Origin: Phormidesmis priestleyi BC1401
GTDB lineage: Bacteria > Cyanobacteriota > Cyanobacteriia > Leptolyngbyales > Leptolyngbyaceae
Direction: 5' to 3'
Assembly: GCF_001650195.1 (NCBI RefSeq)
Contig: NZ_LXYR01000016.1
Location: 1 to 64,000, forward strand
DNA: 64,000 nucleotides
Below, in pieces: positions 1-8,831 of this stretch. Every line of letters begins with the position of its first letter. The first letter of the stretch is position 1. The position numbers were made by a program, and so were the translations under genes. The notes beneath the pieces are model-generated. The model had not been told where the DNA came from. It saw nothing but the letters and a program-made list of their open reading frames with translations, and did no database searches.

Positions 1-82
1 ACTTTTTGTCGGAGGTCATCGCTGTAGGGGGCTGGCATCGCTCATTTGAGGGTCTCAACTTCTATAGTATGTCCTAACCTAA

Positions 83-409
83 CTGGCAACGGCTATATCG
101 CCTACGATCGCAACTTGGATCACCAACACTTTTGGAATAACAGCATTAGCTCTGCGTAGCATTGGTCTGAGAGACGCTGAAGATTTCGAGATTTTTGAGG
201 CAGCAAAAGCTCAAGGAGTTATCTTCATGACCAAAGACAGCGATTTTGTTGATTTGGTCGATCGCCTTGGAGCACCACCCCAAATTATTTGGTTGCCGTG
301 TAGAAATACCTCAAATGCTCGGCTGCAAGAAATCTCGATCGCTACATTGCCAGAAACACTAAGACTTCTGCAAGCAGGCGAACCATTAGTCGAAATTAGC
401 GGTGACTAA
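83..409 (+). pseudogene. 5'-truncated DUF5615 PIN-like toxin remnant
   Basis: In one frame from about 83 the translation reads like the body of a DUF5615 PIN-like protein: an ISPTIATWITN segment, then LRSIGLRDAED, then the acidic MTKDSDFVDLV motif, then IIWLPCRNTSNARL near the end. These are hallmarks of small PIN-like toxins that usually follow a DUF433 antitoxin gene. The expected start and first strand (roughly eight codons, with the first catalytic Asp) are missing: the frame closes at a TAA at 80-82 and no plausible start lies before the internal ATG at 227. No antitoxin is visible in the 80 bases upstream. I read it as a decayed 5' end; translation from 227 would give only a 60-residue C-terminal piece. 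Family assignment is from recalled motifs. Confidence 0.6.
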
Positions 410-490
410 AACTCAAAAAAATTGCCCGTATTGCATTGAGAGTTTTGTACACCCTCCTACACAATCCAGGCAATCTAAAGCTGATTTTAA

Positions 491-1033
491 TTACTTCAGC
501 TTTTGTTTGATGAAGGCTAGAATCTGCCCCTGTTGCTTTTTCAACGCATCGATTTCAGCCTGCATCTTCGCGATTTTGGCATTGAGTGCCTGAATATCTG
601 CACCTGCTCCCCCTTCAGTCGTCGCTGGAGCTGCAGGAACCACCGCAGCAGGGCGACGTTTTGCCTTCGTCATCGCCATTTTAATCGCCGTGATCAAAAT
701 CTTCTGATCAAAAGGCTTCTGGACAAACTCGAAATATTCAAACGGCTCTTGCAGTTTCTCCGCAACTTCTTCTTTGCGCCCAGACATCAGCACCAGCGGA
801 ATGCTCTGCAGCTCTGGCTGAAGCTGAATCTGCTGAAAGACTTCCCAACCACTCATTCGCGGCAGCAAAAAGTCTAGCATAATCAGATTAGGAAGCTCTT
901 GCCGGATCAGATTGATGCCCTGAACACCATCCTTGGCTTCTAGAACCTCAAAATTTCCCTTCGGCAACATATCACGCACCATCGTGCGGATAACGGCACT
1001 GTCATCAATGACCACGATTTTGTGACTTGCCAC
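491..1033 (-). CDS. CheY-like response regulator with C-terminal coiled coil
   Basis: A 180-residue protein with one receiver domain (residues 1-125) and no DNA-binding output domain. The acidic pair lies in VVIDDSA, the phospho-accepting Asp is about D54 (MLDFLLP) and the conserved Lys is about K106 (VQKPFD). After the receiver comes an Ala/Pro-rich linker and a short heptad-like helix (ALNAKIAKMQAEIDALKK) that could drive oligomerisation or partner binding. Receivers of this kind usually work with a separate histidine kinase; none is adjacent here, so the partner is unknown. It is transcribed away from lipA, leaving about 180 bases for both promoters. Confidence 0.85.
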   Translation of the reverse strand: MASHKIVVIDDSAVIRTMVRDMLPKGNFEVLEAKDGVQGINLIRQELPNLIMLDFLLPRMSGWEVFQQIQLQPELQSIPLVLMSGRKEEVAEKLQEPFEYFEFVQKPFDQKILITAIKMAMTKAKRRPAAVVPAAPATTEGGAGADIQALNAKIAKMQAEIDALKKQQGQILAFIKQKLK

Positions 1034-1211
1034 AACTGAACTCCTGTAGAGTGACGGCGAAACGAATGAAATACCACGAGCGTTTGAGGGAACCCAGATA
1101 GGCTGAGTGTCAAAACAAAGTGTACCCTCTATGGCTAATAAATCGCGGTGATCTGATTATTGTAAGCGAACAGATCAGCAGGACGACTATCCCAGCACTC
1201 CCACTTTGAAT

Positions 1212-2147
1212 ATGTCATCTGAACCGATAACCCCAAGTTCTAACTCTGTGTCATCACGATCGTCCGCTATTACCGCGATGCCCGACTGGTTGCGTCGCCC
1301 GCTTGGGAAAGCCAGCGAGATTTCGACGGTGCAGCGCATCATCAAACAGCGTCAGATCCACACGATTTGCGAAGAGGGACGGTGCCCCAACCGGGGAGAA
1401 TGCTATGCCCAGGGCACAGCGACATTTCTGCTGATGGGTCCGGTTTGCACTCGTGCGTGCGGCTTTTGCCAAGTGGATAAAGGGCACGCCCCCATGCCGT
1501 TAGATGCCGACGAACCTCAAAAAGTCGCTGAATCGGTGCAACTGCTGGGGTTACGCTATGTCGTGCTCACCTCAGTTGCGCGTGATGACTTACCTGATCA
1601 GGGTTCTGGCTGGTTTGCGACGACGATCGCAGAGATTCGTCGCGTTACCCCGTTGACTCAGATTGAGGTGCTGACCCCTGATTTTTGGGGCGGACGCGAA
1701 GACAATGTAACTCCTGAAGCGTTGCAGGCTCGGCGAGTGGCGATCGTGGTGGCAGCAAATCCGGCTTGTTATAACCACAACGTTGAAACGGTGCGCCGAT
1801 TACAGGCTCCGGTGCGACGCGGAGCAAAGTACGATCGCTCTCTCAATGTGCTGCAAATCGTCAAGCAGTTGAATCCGACCATTCCTACAAAATCGGGCTT
1901 GATGCTGGGGCACGGCGAAACGGAGGCAGAAGTGATCGAAACGTTGGCAGATTTGAGAGCGGTGAACTGCGATCGCCTGACGATCGGGCAATACATGCGC
2001 CCATCGCTCGATCACCTGCCTGTTCGGAAATATTGGCACCCTGACGAGTTTGATCACCTGGGAGCGATCGCCCGTGAAATGGGATTTTCTCACGTTCGAT
2101 CAGCTCCTCTCGTCCGCAGTTCTTATCACGCTGGGGCAGACGAATAA
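1212..2147 (+). CDS. lipA: Lipoyl synthase
   Basis: Radical-SAM lipoyl synthase, which inserts two sulfurs into octanoyl groups on E2 and H proteins. Both iron-sulfur motifs are present: the auxiliary cluster cysteines CX4CX5C at about C53, C58 and C64 ([12 protein letters not shown]), and the radical-SAM CX3CX2C at C79, C83 and C86 (CTRACGFC). The ending RSSYHAGAD carries the conserved RSSY serine that ligates the auxiliary cluster. The 311-residue length is normal. I start at the ATG at 1212 rather than the TTG two codons earlier. The small PSI gene psaX follows about 95 bases downstream on the same strand. Confidence 0.95.
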   Translation: MSSEPITPSSNSVSSRSSAITAMPDWLRRPLGKASEISTVQRIIKQRQIHTICEEGRCPNRGECYAQGTATFLLMGPVCTRACGFCQVDKGHAPMPLDADEPQKVAESVQLLGLRYVVLTSVARDDLPDQGSGWFATTIAEIRRVTPLTQIEVLTPDFWGGREDNVTPEALQARRVAIVVAANPACYNHNVETVRRLQAPVRRGAKYDRSLNVLQIVKQLNPTIPTKSGLMLGHGETEAEVIETLADLRAVNCDRLTIGQYMRPSLDHLPVRKYWHPDEFDHLGAIAREMGFSHVRSAPLVRSSYHAGADE

Positions 2148-2241
2148 GCCTCGTTCACAAACTGCTTAATCGAAATTTACCTTCAGAAGTGTCCTTGTTT
2201 TGGTATCCCTTTAAGAAGGTCACTAAATCTGGAGAACGCTT

Positions 2242-2385
2242 ATGGCAACTCAAGTAGCAAAAAATCCGACGGGCGCAACCATCAAAACGAGTAAGCCTCC
2301 CTACCCATACCGCACGGGCTGGGCATTGTTACTTCTAGGCATTAACTTTGTGGTGGCAGCTTACTACTTCGGAATTCTCAAGTAG
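2242..2385 (+). CDS. psaX: Photosystem I subunit PsaX
   Basis: A 47-residue single-helix protein. Its end (YPYRTGWALLLLGINF, then VVAAYYFGILK) closely matches PsaX, the peripheral PSI subunit that binds a chlorophyll next to PsaB in Thermosynechococcus. The N-terminal extension is about ten residues longer than I recall for that homologue. A GGAG Shine-Dalgarno lies just before the ATG (ctggagaacgctt). PsaX occurs in only part of the cyanobacteria, so it helps to place the genome. A strong hairpin follows. Confidence 0.88.
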   Translation: MATQVAKNPTGATIKTSKPPYPYRTGWALLLLGINFVVAAYYFGILK

Positions 2386-2422
2386 TCGCTGACCGCAAAT
2401 CCGCTCCCATTCACACGTTGGA

Positions 2423-2471
2423 GATTCCCCCTAGTTTTTTCTCAATCCCTGAGACGAGATTAGGGGGAATC
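2423..2471. terminator. Hairpin between convergent psaX and trpA
   Basis: The arms gattccccct and agggggaatc form a 10-bp stem around a T-rich loop. It lies between the 3' ends of two convergent genes, so it may terminate both. There is no long T-run after either arm, so efficiency is uncertain. Confidence 0.55.
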
Positions 2472-2473
2472 TT

Positions 2474-3274
2474 CTACTCAGGTGAAATTGAGGCTTTTAG
2501 ACTTTTGCAAAACTCTTCGATCGACTTCAACCCCTCCGCCGGAGTTCCTTCTGCTAGCCGCTTTACGAACGCACTGCCCACAATCACGGCATCTGATCCC
2601 CATTCCATGACTTGACGAGCGTGTTCGGGCTGAGAAATGCCAAACCCGACTCCGATCGGTTTGTCAGTGACGTTTCGCAGATCTACTATTAAATCTTTGA
2701 CTCGCGCTTGAATCTGAGTCCGCACCCCTGTTACGCCCGTAGTGCTGACTAAATAGATAAACCCTTGAGACTGATGCGCGATCGCCGCAATGCGCTCTGG
2801 CGGACTCGTAGGCGCGACCAGCAGAATTACCTCAATGCCGCGTGCTGCCGCAGGCTTTAGCAGGCTGTCAGACTCTTCTAAGGGCAAATCAGGAACGACG
2901 AGACCCTTGATTCCGGCGGCGGCGATGTCTTGCAAAAATTGCTCGATGCCTCGATTGATCATCGGATTGTAGTAAGTGAAGAGAATCAGGGGCGATCGCA
3001 GAGTCGGCGCAACCTGTTTAACCATCTTCAGCACGTCGTCTAATCGGGTTCCTCGTTCGAGTGCTCGCGTCGCGGCGGCTTGAATCACCGGACCGTCTGC
3101 CAACGGGTCGGAGTAAGGAACGCCCAACTCAATTAAATCGGCACCAGAGCGATCAAGAACGCGCAGCGCTTCAGCCGTCGTCTCTAAATCGGGATCACCT
3201 GCGGTAATAAATGGAATCAGGGCGCAGCGAGCATGATCCCGCAGATGCTCAAAGCACTGAGAAACTGAAGTCAT
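2474..3274 (-). CDS. trpA: Tryptophan synthase alpha subunit
   Basis: Converts indole-3-glycerol phosphate to indole, which channels to TrpB. The catalytic Glu is about E49 and Asp about D60 in [15 protein letters not shown]. The phosphate-binding end [12 protein letters not shown] is also present. The 266 residues cover the whole TIM barrel. It lies downstream of ndhL and a DUF3007 gene on the same strand, an arrangement that recurs in cyanobacteria; no other trp gene is nearby. Confidence 0.95.
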   Translation of the reverse strand: MTSVSQCFEHLRDHARCALIPFITAGDPDLETTAEALRVLDRSGADLIELGVPYSDPLADGPVIQAAATRALERGTRLDDVLKMVKQVAPTLRSPLILFTYYNPMINRGIEQFLQDIAAAGIKGLVVPDLPLEESDSLLKPAAARGIEVILLVAPTSPPERIAAIAHQSQGFIYLVSTTGVTGVRTQIQARVKDLIVDLRNVTDKPIGVGFGISQPEHARQVMEWGSDAVIVGSAFVKRLAEGTPAEGLKSIEEFCKSLKASISPE

Positions 3275-3357
3275 TTCTATCCTTCACGAACTAGAGGAAT
3301 GCAAATCATTAGTTTAAGCCGATCGGGGGAAGGTTTACCGCGATCGTCCTGTATTCT

Positions 3358-3672
3358 CTAGCCCTTCGCCTGCTGATTTTCTCGCTCGATTTCGGCTTGC
3401 ATCGACGCTAATTCTTCGGGGGTCAACTCTTCTAGACGCTTTTGCAAAACGGCTTCTTCATAATCTCTGAGCTGCTGGTCATAGGTCATGTCTTTCGACA
3501 GCACCCGCGTCAAATAGCTAAACACCCAGACCACGAGCGCACTCACCAAAAGCACCTGGCTCCAGATTCCAGCATTCATGCTGTCTAGACCCACCCACTG
3601 CAATATCAGATATGCCAGTCCGCCAGCCACAAACATGCCTAGACTGATTCCGATCGCATCAATTCGCCGCAT
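3358..3672 (-). CDS. DUF3007 family small membrane protein
   Basis: A 104-residue protein with two hydrophobic segments (about 8-30 and 36-57) and an acidic, helical C-terminal tail (LEELTPEELASMQAEIE). It matches the cyanobacterial and plastid-lineage DUF3007 type found between ndhL and trpA. Its function is not established; the position directly downstream of ndhL (61 bases) suggests a link with the thylakoid NDH-1 complex, which is inference from context. Confidence 0.75.
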   Translation of the reverse strand: MRRIDAIGISLGMFVAGGLAYLILQWVGLDSMNAGIWSQVLLVSALVVWVFSYLTRVLSKDMTYDQQLRDYEEAVLQKRLEELTPEELASMQAEIERENQQAKG

Positions 3673-3733
3673 TTACCAACCCATTCATTAATAACTCAGA
3701 GAGAAGGGGAAACCACCCTTCACTCTCCCTGAT

Positions 3734-3946
3734 TTAGGCTTCAATTTCTCGCCGCTTCGGTCTAAAGTTCAAAAATGGGGCAAGCAAAAGCATTCCGGGG
3801 AAGAAGAAAAACACCATAAAGTACATGAAGCTACGCTCAAAAGAGCTAACCACATACCAGCGCTTTTGCAAGTAGAAATAGAGCACAAGCGGAACCACAA
3901 CCAGGTAGGCTCCGCCCAGAACTAAATACAGGAGTGCAACGTCCAT
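3734..3946 (-). CDS. ndhL: NAD(P)H-quinone oxidoreductase subunit L
   Basis: A 70-residue integral membrane subunit of NDH-1 (the former ictA gene), needed for respiratory and cyclic electron flow and CO2 uptake. Two transmembrane helices flank the loop [15 protein letters not shown], followed by [15 protein letters not shown], a pattern typical of NdhL. It is the first gene of the apparent ndhL-DUF3007-trpA unit. Confidence 0.93.
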   Translation of the reverse strand: MDVALLYLVLGGAYLVVVPLVLYFYLQKRWYVVSSFERSFMYFMVFFFFPGMLLLAPFLNFRPKRREIEA

Positions 3947-4140
3947 GCTTTTACAGAAACTAGATTTCTCTCATCCTACCGTCATTTCAGCCGGGACCAA
4001 GCTTTTTTACCAGAAGGCTTTCTGGGGTTTGTCTACGAAAAGTCTCTATAGGAGTTGCACATTGCGCCAATTAGTGGTGGAATGGTTCAATGTGTAAAAG
4101 CGCTGTAAGTTTTTGCATCGCTGTCATCAGACAGTTGACT

Positions 4141-4451
4141 GGGGGCATGGCGGAATGGTAGACGCAACGGACTTAGTTTAATTGAGCACCTGAGCAGAAA
4201 TGCCCAGCGTGAATGGAGTCAAATTCGGTGAACGCTTTAACACTGCCAACGCCGAGCCAACCCGAACTAGAACGCTATTCGGAAGGTGTAGAGACTAGAC
4301 GGCTCCTGCCTGACTGACGGACTTGGGACGTTAAAAGGTAAAGGCATAGTCCAGACTGCAAACATACGGTTGCCGTGTGGTAGTGAAAGCTATAGTGGTA
4401 AGAAAATCCGTTGACTGCAAGGTCGTGAGGGTTCAAGTCCCTCTGCCCCCA
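4141..4451 (+). tRNA. trnL-UAA: tRNA-Leu(UAA), interrupted by a group I intron
   Basis: The 5' exon 4141-4174 begins GGGGGCA and pairs with TGCCCCC at 4444-4450, followed by discriminator A at 4451. The D-arm, the anticodon stem (ACGGACTT with AAAATCCGT) and the T-arm (GGTTCAAGTCC) are all present. The intron splits the anticodon after its first base (T|AA), the classic cyanobacterial and plastid position. Joining 4174 to 4403 gives an 83-nt tRNA with a long variable arm, as expected for leucine. CCA is not encoded. Confidence 0.95.
4175..4402 (+). ncRNA. Group I intron in tRNA-Leu(UAA)
   Basis: About 228 nt between the exons. It ends in the expected terminal G (gtggtaag) before the 3' exon. 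The conserved catalytic core is recognisable as the P7/P3/P8 stretch aaaggcatagtccagactgc. The 5' splice site follows a T, as group I introns require. No homing-endonuclease frame is present, so it is a compact, probably self-splicing intron, slightly shorter than the roughly 250-nt Anabaena version. Confidence 0.92.
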
Positions 4452-4658
4452 TCTTTAAGTTAGGAAGTTTGTTCCTGAGCGCTCTGAACAATCTAAGGTT
4501 TGGGGCGCTTCTTGTAGAGACTCATCGTCTTTGATACATTAGACCTATAATCTAATTCCTTTGCTGAAAGGATTTTTTAAATCTCGCTCTGGGCAGCTTA
4601 CACAACCCTTGCTTAGGATCATGGATTAAATAATCTGTAAGACTTGTGAGCGTCTTCT

Positions 4659-4759
4659 GCCCTCCTCACGAAGTGGGGCAAGCCCTCGCCAACTCTTCTC
4701 CTTGGGGAGAAGAGAGTCTTGTTCCCTCTCCTTGGGGAGAGGGCTAGGGTGAGGGTGAG
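4659..4759. repeat. Dispersed repeat copy 1
   Basis: One copy of a roughly 100-bp repeat. It runs from cctcctcacgaagtggggca through two imperfect inverted segments around ttctccttggggagaa and ccctctccttggggagaggg, and ends gctagggtgagggtgag. Related copies lie near 15.9, 34.2, 37.9 and 60.4 kb. No flanking inverted repeat was seen for this copy. The rest of 4452-4929 is AT-rich and holds no gene I can support; it probably contains the promoter of the next gene. Confidence 0.85.
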
Positions 4760-4929
4760 AAGTGGCACCTTAGCAAATCCGCGTTCCTTGGTCGTGATAT
4801 GACTGTCCGCAAGATAAACATGAAAATTTGATGAGTTTTGATAAAATTCCCACTTGGATCAGTATCATCACTCAAGAGACACATTTTTTTTAAGAGCTAC
4901 CCTGCTTTATCAATCTGGTGCTGATACAA

Positions 4930-6420
4930 ATGGACGGAACGCCCGATCGGAATCTCAGCGATCTTCAGTTAGAATCCGTTAACGTGCAGCCTGCCTCCGA
5001 TCGTCTTCCCAGTCAGCCTTTGGGTACTCTGATGAGTGGAACGATCGGAGATGCGCAAATGAATGGGCACCCACCAGAACCGCTCAAGCGAATGTCTCGT
5101 TCAGGACGCAACCTTCAACAGGCCCAAGAGACCATTTATCAGTTTCTCTTAGAGATTGTTAAAAAATGGCCTCCTGAAGAAGTTTTATTAGAGTTTAAGC
5201 GTCTCTTTTTCTATCACGTCGAGACGACTAGCTCTAGTGCGATTCCGGCGATTTACGAGATCGTATTCAGCAATAACGAAGAAGAGTTTAGAAATACGCT
5301 GAAGCGATCGTGCTACATTCTCGTCAACAATTGGGACGCAAGTCGAAATTTTAAGCCGATTCAAGAATTAGTCGAAACCTTTGAAGACAGCAGCCTCGAT
5401 CTCCACACCGTTTCTCCAACTCTCAAGCGTTTAAGGGCGTGGATTGACCACTTTAGAAAAAGCAAAGATTATCAAGAACTAAAGCTCTTTACGTCTCGAT
5501 ATGACGAGTCTAGTCAAGGTTCGTGGTCAAATCGCTACACCTCTTATCTGCTCGTTCCTCAATATATTGACTTGGCAAACCCGATCGAGCAGCGAGAAGC
5601 CGCAAGAACATTGTCAATGCAGCTTAAAGACAAATTTAAGTTTAATTTAGCGATGTATATCGCTAAATCTCAATCTGCAACCTCGCCCGAAAGATTGCCA
5701 AAAAATCCGACAGCATTGGGTGACAACGTTTTGCAATTGATTAAGACGATCGTGGCAAAACGCGGTCCGTTTAGCTATGCAAACTTAGCGAATATTTTTA
5801 TTAATCAGACCTATCAATTGTCTTATAAAGAGTTTAAGCATGAGCTAAAGCGATATCTGATTTTGTCAGTTGATGGAACCGGATCAATTGGGACGTTGCG
5901 ATCGAGACTGAGCGAAAAATTAGACCCGCTCTACGCAAATTATGACTACGAGTTAGTCAACGACGCGTTGATTCTCAGAACGTGCAATCGCATCATCGAG
6001 CATCTCACCACCGAAAACCGCAAAGATCCCTCTCCTTTATTTGTGCTGCTTGTTTCTCAAGGAAGCCCGATCACATTAGTGATTATGTTGCTCAAGCTGA
6101 TCTTGATTTGCAAAAATTCACGAACTCATCTAGAAGCACAAATCGCTGAACTGATTCACTATTACGAAAGATTTCAAGAAGACGAATGTTGGTGGGTGGT
6201 TAACTTTCTAGAAGTTTTTAACGTTACGTTTGCTATCTATGCCGAAAACGTGCAGTACAACTTGATTAAGATGGATAAGGCTCAAGAGCCTCTTCAGATC
6301 CCGAAAACGCAGCAGAATCTAGATACCTACCGCGTTTTTTCGCAGCTCAAGCGCGATGTCGTTTTAGAAGCCCCTGATGAGTCTGAGCCAGCAGACATCG
6401 ACTCGGAAAAACCTGAATAG
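4930..6420 (+). CDS. Conserved cyanobacterial protein of unknown function
   Basis: A 496-residue, mostly helical, soluble protein with no signal peptide or transmembrane segment. A variable N-terminus (about 50 residues) leads into a conserved-looking core starting RSGRNLQQAQETIYQFLLEI and continuing through WPPEEVLLEFKRLF and FRNTLKRSCYILVNNWD. I recall similar proteins across cyanobacteria but know no function or fold. I prefer the ATG at 4930 to the GTG at 4918. It is a single gene converging on the downstream membrane-protein gene with only 26 bases between them. Confidence 0.8.
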   Translation: MDGTPDRNLSDLQLESVNVQPASDRLPSQPLGTLMSGTIGDAQMNGHPPEPLKRMSRSGRNLQQAQETIYQFLLEIVKKWPPEEVLLEFKRLFFYHVETTSSSAIPAIYEIVFSNNEEEFRNTLKRSCYILVNNWDASRNFKPIQELVETFEDSSLDLHTVSPTLKRLRAWIDHFRKSKDYQELKLFTSRYDESSQGSWSNRYTSYLLVPQYIDLANPIEQREAARTLSMQLKDKFKFNLAMYIAKSQSATSPERLPKNPTALGDNVLQLIKTIVAKRGPFSYANLANIFINQTYQLSYKEFKHELKRYLILSVDGTGSIGTLRSRLSEKLDPLYANYDYELVNDALILRTCNRIIEHLTTENRKDPSPLFVLLVSQGSPITLVIMLLKLILICKNSRTHLEAQIAELIHYYERFQEDECWWVVNFLEVFNVTFAIYAENVQYNLIKMDKAQEPLQIPKTQQNLDTYRVFSQLKRDVVLEAPDESEPADIDSEKPE

Positions 6421-6446
6421 ATGTTTAGAGAATGCCTTCAAATTTT

Positions 6447-7391
6447 TTAGCGTCGATCGTCCAGCGTGACAAGTCCGGCTCCTGCGACTTCAGCGAGGGT
6501 GTTAATAAACCGATAGAGTGCGAGGACACTGAGCAACTCACCCGTCGGAAAGCGCTGCCCCAGAAAGGCGCTTCCTTGAGAGAGCAATGCGATCGCAACG
6601 GCTTCAAAGACTCCAATGCCTCCTGGTAGCCCCGGAATCACAAATCCGGTCAGCCACGCCAGCGCAAACGCTCCCATCACCGCCGGAAACTGATCAGGGG
6701 AAAGCGGCACGATCGCCCCAAAAGTCAGAATGAATCCGATGCCCCGCAGTCCCAAAAATCCGAGTTCTCCTAACAAAGGCTGGATGGGATAGCGCTTCAT
6801 CGGCACAGTTATCGCCTGAGATGATCCTGACGCTTTTTGCTTAAGCTTGGCAAGATAGCCGATCAAGGGATTGAGAAATCGGGGATGCACGATCGCCAAC
6901 ACAGCAACCAACGCAACCACCACCAGAATTTGGGCAACCCAACCATAGACTGCTGCAATCTGCTGAACCCCGATTAGCGCGATTAAAAGGGCAGCGACGA
7001 CCATGAGCAGCGGTTCTAGCAAGACGCTGACGATCGCGATTTCTGTCGGAATTCCTGTTTTTGCTGCGGCTGAGATGCGCCCATAAAAATGCCAAATATT
7101 GCCCGGTAAATATTTGGCGAGGTTGGTTTGCAGATAGATTTTCACACTCCAAGCCGCAGTGACAGGTTGATTGAGCAGTTGCAGAATCCAACTCCAGACC
7201 CAGCCTGCAAAAATGTGAGCTAAGAGAGTCACACCGAGCGCGATCGTCAGACCCGCATATCCAACCGCATCAACCCGAATTGCAGCGACTTCTTGCCAGT
7301 GGTCTTTAAGAGTTTTTGCTAAAAAAAATAGCACTAGACCCAAGATGAGCCAACGCAGAGAAGCTTTGAGACGTGAGCGAACTGCTTGCAT
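6447..7391 (-). CDS. Flippase-like / lysylphosphatidylglycerol synthase-type membrane protein
   Basis: A 314-residue polytopic protein with about seven to eight hydrophobic helices. Features typical of the LPG synthase transmembrane (UPF0104) family are the KIYLQTNLAKYLPGNIWHFYGR segment and the late glycine-rich GFVIPGLPGGIGVFEA. The soluble aminoacyl-transfer domain of MprF is absent, so it is not a complete lysyl-PG synthase. Family members often act in lipid-linked transport or glycolipid assembly; the substrate here is unknown. Confidence 0.8.
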   Translation of the reverse strand: MQAVRSRLKASLRWLILGLVLFFLAKTLKDHWQEVAAIRVDAVGYAGLTIALGVTLLAHIFAGWVWSWILQLLNQPVTAAWSVKIYLQTNLAKYLPGNIWHFYGRISAAAKTGIPTEIAIVSVLLEPLLMVVAALLIALIGVQQIAAVYGWVAQILVVVALVAVLAIVHPRFLNPLIGYLAKLKQKASGSSQAITVPMKRYPIQPLLGELGFLGLRGIGFILTFGAIVPLSPDQFPAVMGAFALAWLTGFVIPGLPGGIGVFEAVAIALLSQGSAFLGQRFPTGELLSVLALYRFINTLAEVAGAGLVTLDDRR

Positions 7392-7709
7392 ATGTGAAGT
7401 GATAACAGGTTCAATTTAGTTCAATTCGCCTCTGTCAGCACGATTAGTCTGAACCCAATTGCAATCTCTCCAGAGTTAGAAAAGTATAGCGGTGGGTTTG
7501 AAGATGAATGAGCCTTTTGCTAGAGGCGATCGTAGCCCCTGGATCTGTAGTCTTGATAAGCAATTTAGATTGATGAAAATCTAATCACTCATCACTTTCA
7601 TTGAGACCTGAACCGGGTTTAACAGAGTGACCTATGGAGTTGCAAATCTTCATCAATCTTGGCAGTAAAGATTTTAAACCTACTGGTTTGAAGCAAAAAG
7701 GAGTATTTT

Positions 7710-8102
7710 ATGAGCCGCCTAACTTTCTTCTTTAAGAGTCTGCGATTGAAAGAAATTTTGACCGTTTTTCTAGCAGGATTTGTTGTTTTATTGAGTACTG
7801 GTTTACAGGTTCCTTTTCAACTGATTGCCGACAGTTCGATCAAGGCAAACTCCTCAGATTTGATTTATTCAGGGTCTAATGTTCCTGATTCTGACCGTCC
7901 TGATATTGGGGCTAAACAGCAAAAGTCTTTACCAAGTTTGCCGAATCAAAAGCAGCCTGTGCTGAAGCGGAGCGACCCAGACGCGAAGATTTTAGAGCGG
8001 GTTGGTGAAGCCTTTAAAGACGCAACTTCCTTTGTGAAAGACACGGCAGATTCTGCCTCAGCCCGCCCCGAAGCGAAAGCTAACCCTGCTCTGGGTCAGT
8101 AG
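7710..8102 (+). CDS. Small exported protein with N-terminus shared with its neighbour
   Basis: A 130-residue protein. The N-terminal 30 residues (FKSLRLKEILTVFLAGFVV) form a hydrophobic signal or anchor, and the remainder is polar and low in complexity (QKSLPSLPNQKQPVLKRSDP), with a short amphipathic stretch near the end. The N-terminus closely resembles that of the gene 48 bases downstream (FKS-RL-LTVFLAG), so the pair probably shares targeting. An AAAAAGGAG ribosome-binding site precedes the ATG. Function unknown. Confidence 0.7.
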   Translation: MSRLTFFFKSLRLKEILTVFLAGFVVLLSTGLQVPFQLIADSSIKANSSDLIYSGSNVPDSDRPDIGAKQQKSLPSLPNQKQPVLKRSDPDAKILERVGEAFKDATSFVKDTADSASARPEAKANPALGQ

Positions 8103-8150
8103 AACGATCGCTTACTACCCTAAATCACTTAATCTAATGGAGCCAATGTT

Positions 8151-8774
8151 ATGAACAAGCTTGTTTCTATCTTTAAATCAATTCGTTTACGTCAAGTGCT
8201 CACCGTTTTTCTAGCGGGAGTTCTCTTAGTGATCACGACCGCCTGTGCGGGAAATGCTCAAGCGAAAATGCCTCGGGGCGGCACGACTGGAAGTGCAGGC
8301 TCTAATCCGGTTGGACAAAATCAACCTTATGAAGGCGGCATGAACAACTTTAGCGATACGGCTCCGGGGCAAGCCGCTAAAGGAACTGCTGAAAAAACAA
8401 AAGCACTAATCGATCGAGCAGAGCGCGATATCAACACGAAAGGAGTCAATAGTGTTGACCAATATGTTGATAACTTCCGCTCTGGTGCTCCTCTAGATGA
8501 GAGAGTCAGAAAACTCACTGATGATGTGAAAGAAGGAGCTAAGAACGCAGCAGACGATGTGAAAGGGGTGGGCGATCGGGTCTCTAACTCTGCCGATCGC
8601 GTCAGCGATCGCACGGCAAGAGGCGCAAAGAATGCCGCAGAAAACATCAAAGATAATACTGGAGACGCTGCTAAGAGAACGTCGCGTAGTATCAAAGACA
8701 CTGTGAAGGATGCAGCCCAGGCGACTGAAGATGCGGCGAAGAGCGCTAACCAGAAAGTGCAAAAAGATCTCTAG
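8151..8774 (+). CDS. Exported amphipathic-repeat (LEA/apolipoprotein-like) protein
   Basis: A 207-residue protein. Residues 1-35 form a signal sequence with a weak lipobox (VITTAC-AG). From about residue 75 it contains 11-residue-like amphipathic helices rich in Lys, Asp and Ala (KEGAKNAADDVK, RGAKNAAENIKD, KDTVKDAAQATEDAA). It looks like the cyanobacterial DUF6658-type proteins. Such helices resemble LEA or membrane-lining proteins of stress responses, but no role is proven. It probably forms an operon with the upstream gene; a strong terminator follows. Confidence 0.72.
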   Translation: MNKLVSIFKSIRLRQVLTVFLAGVLLVITTACAGNAQAKMPRGGTTGSAGSNPVGQNQPYEGGMNNFSDTAPGQAAKGTAEKTKALIDRAERDINTKGVNSVDQYVDNFRSGAPLDERVRKLTDDVKEGAKNAADDVKGVGDRVSNSADRVSDRTARGAKNAAENIKDNTGDAAKRTSRSIKDTVKDAAQATEDAAKSANQKVQKDL

Positions 8775-8789
8775 CTTCGACTCATAGCA

Positions 8790-8827
8790 AAAATATCCCC
8801 GGTTTCTCTCAGAAGTCGGGGATATTT
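8790..8827. terminator. Bidirectional terminator
   Basis: The arms aaatatccccg and cggggatattt form a perfect 11-bp stem with an A-run before it and a T-rich end after it. It sits between the convergent 207-residue protein gene and larC and could terminate both. Confidence 0.8.
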
Positions 8828-8831
8828 GTCT

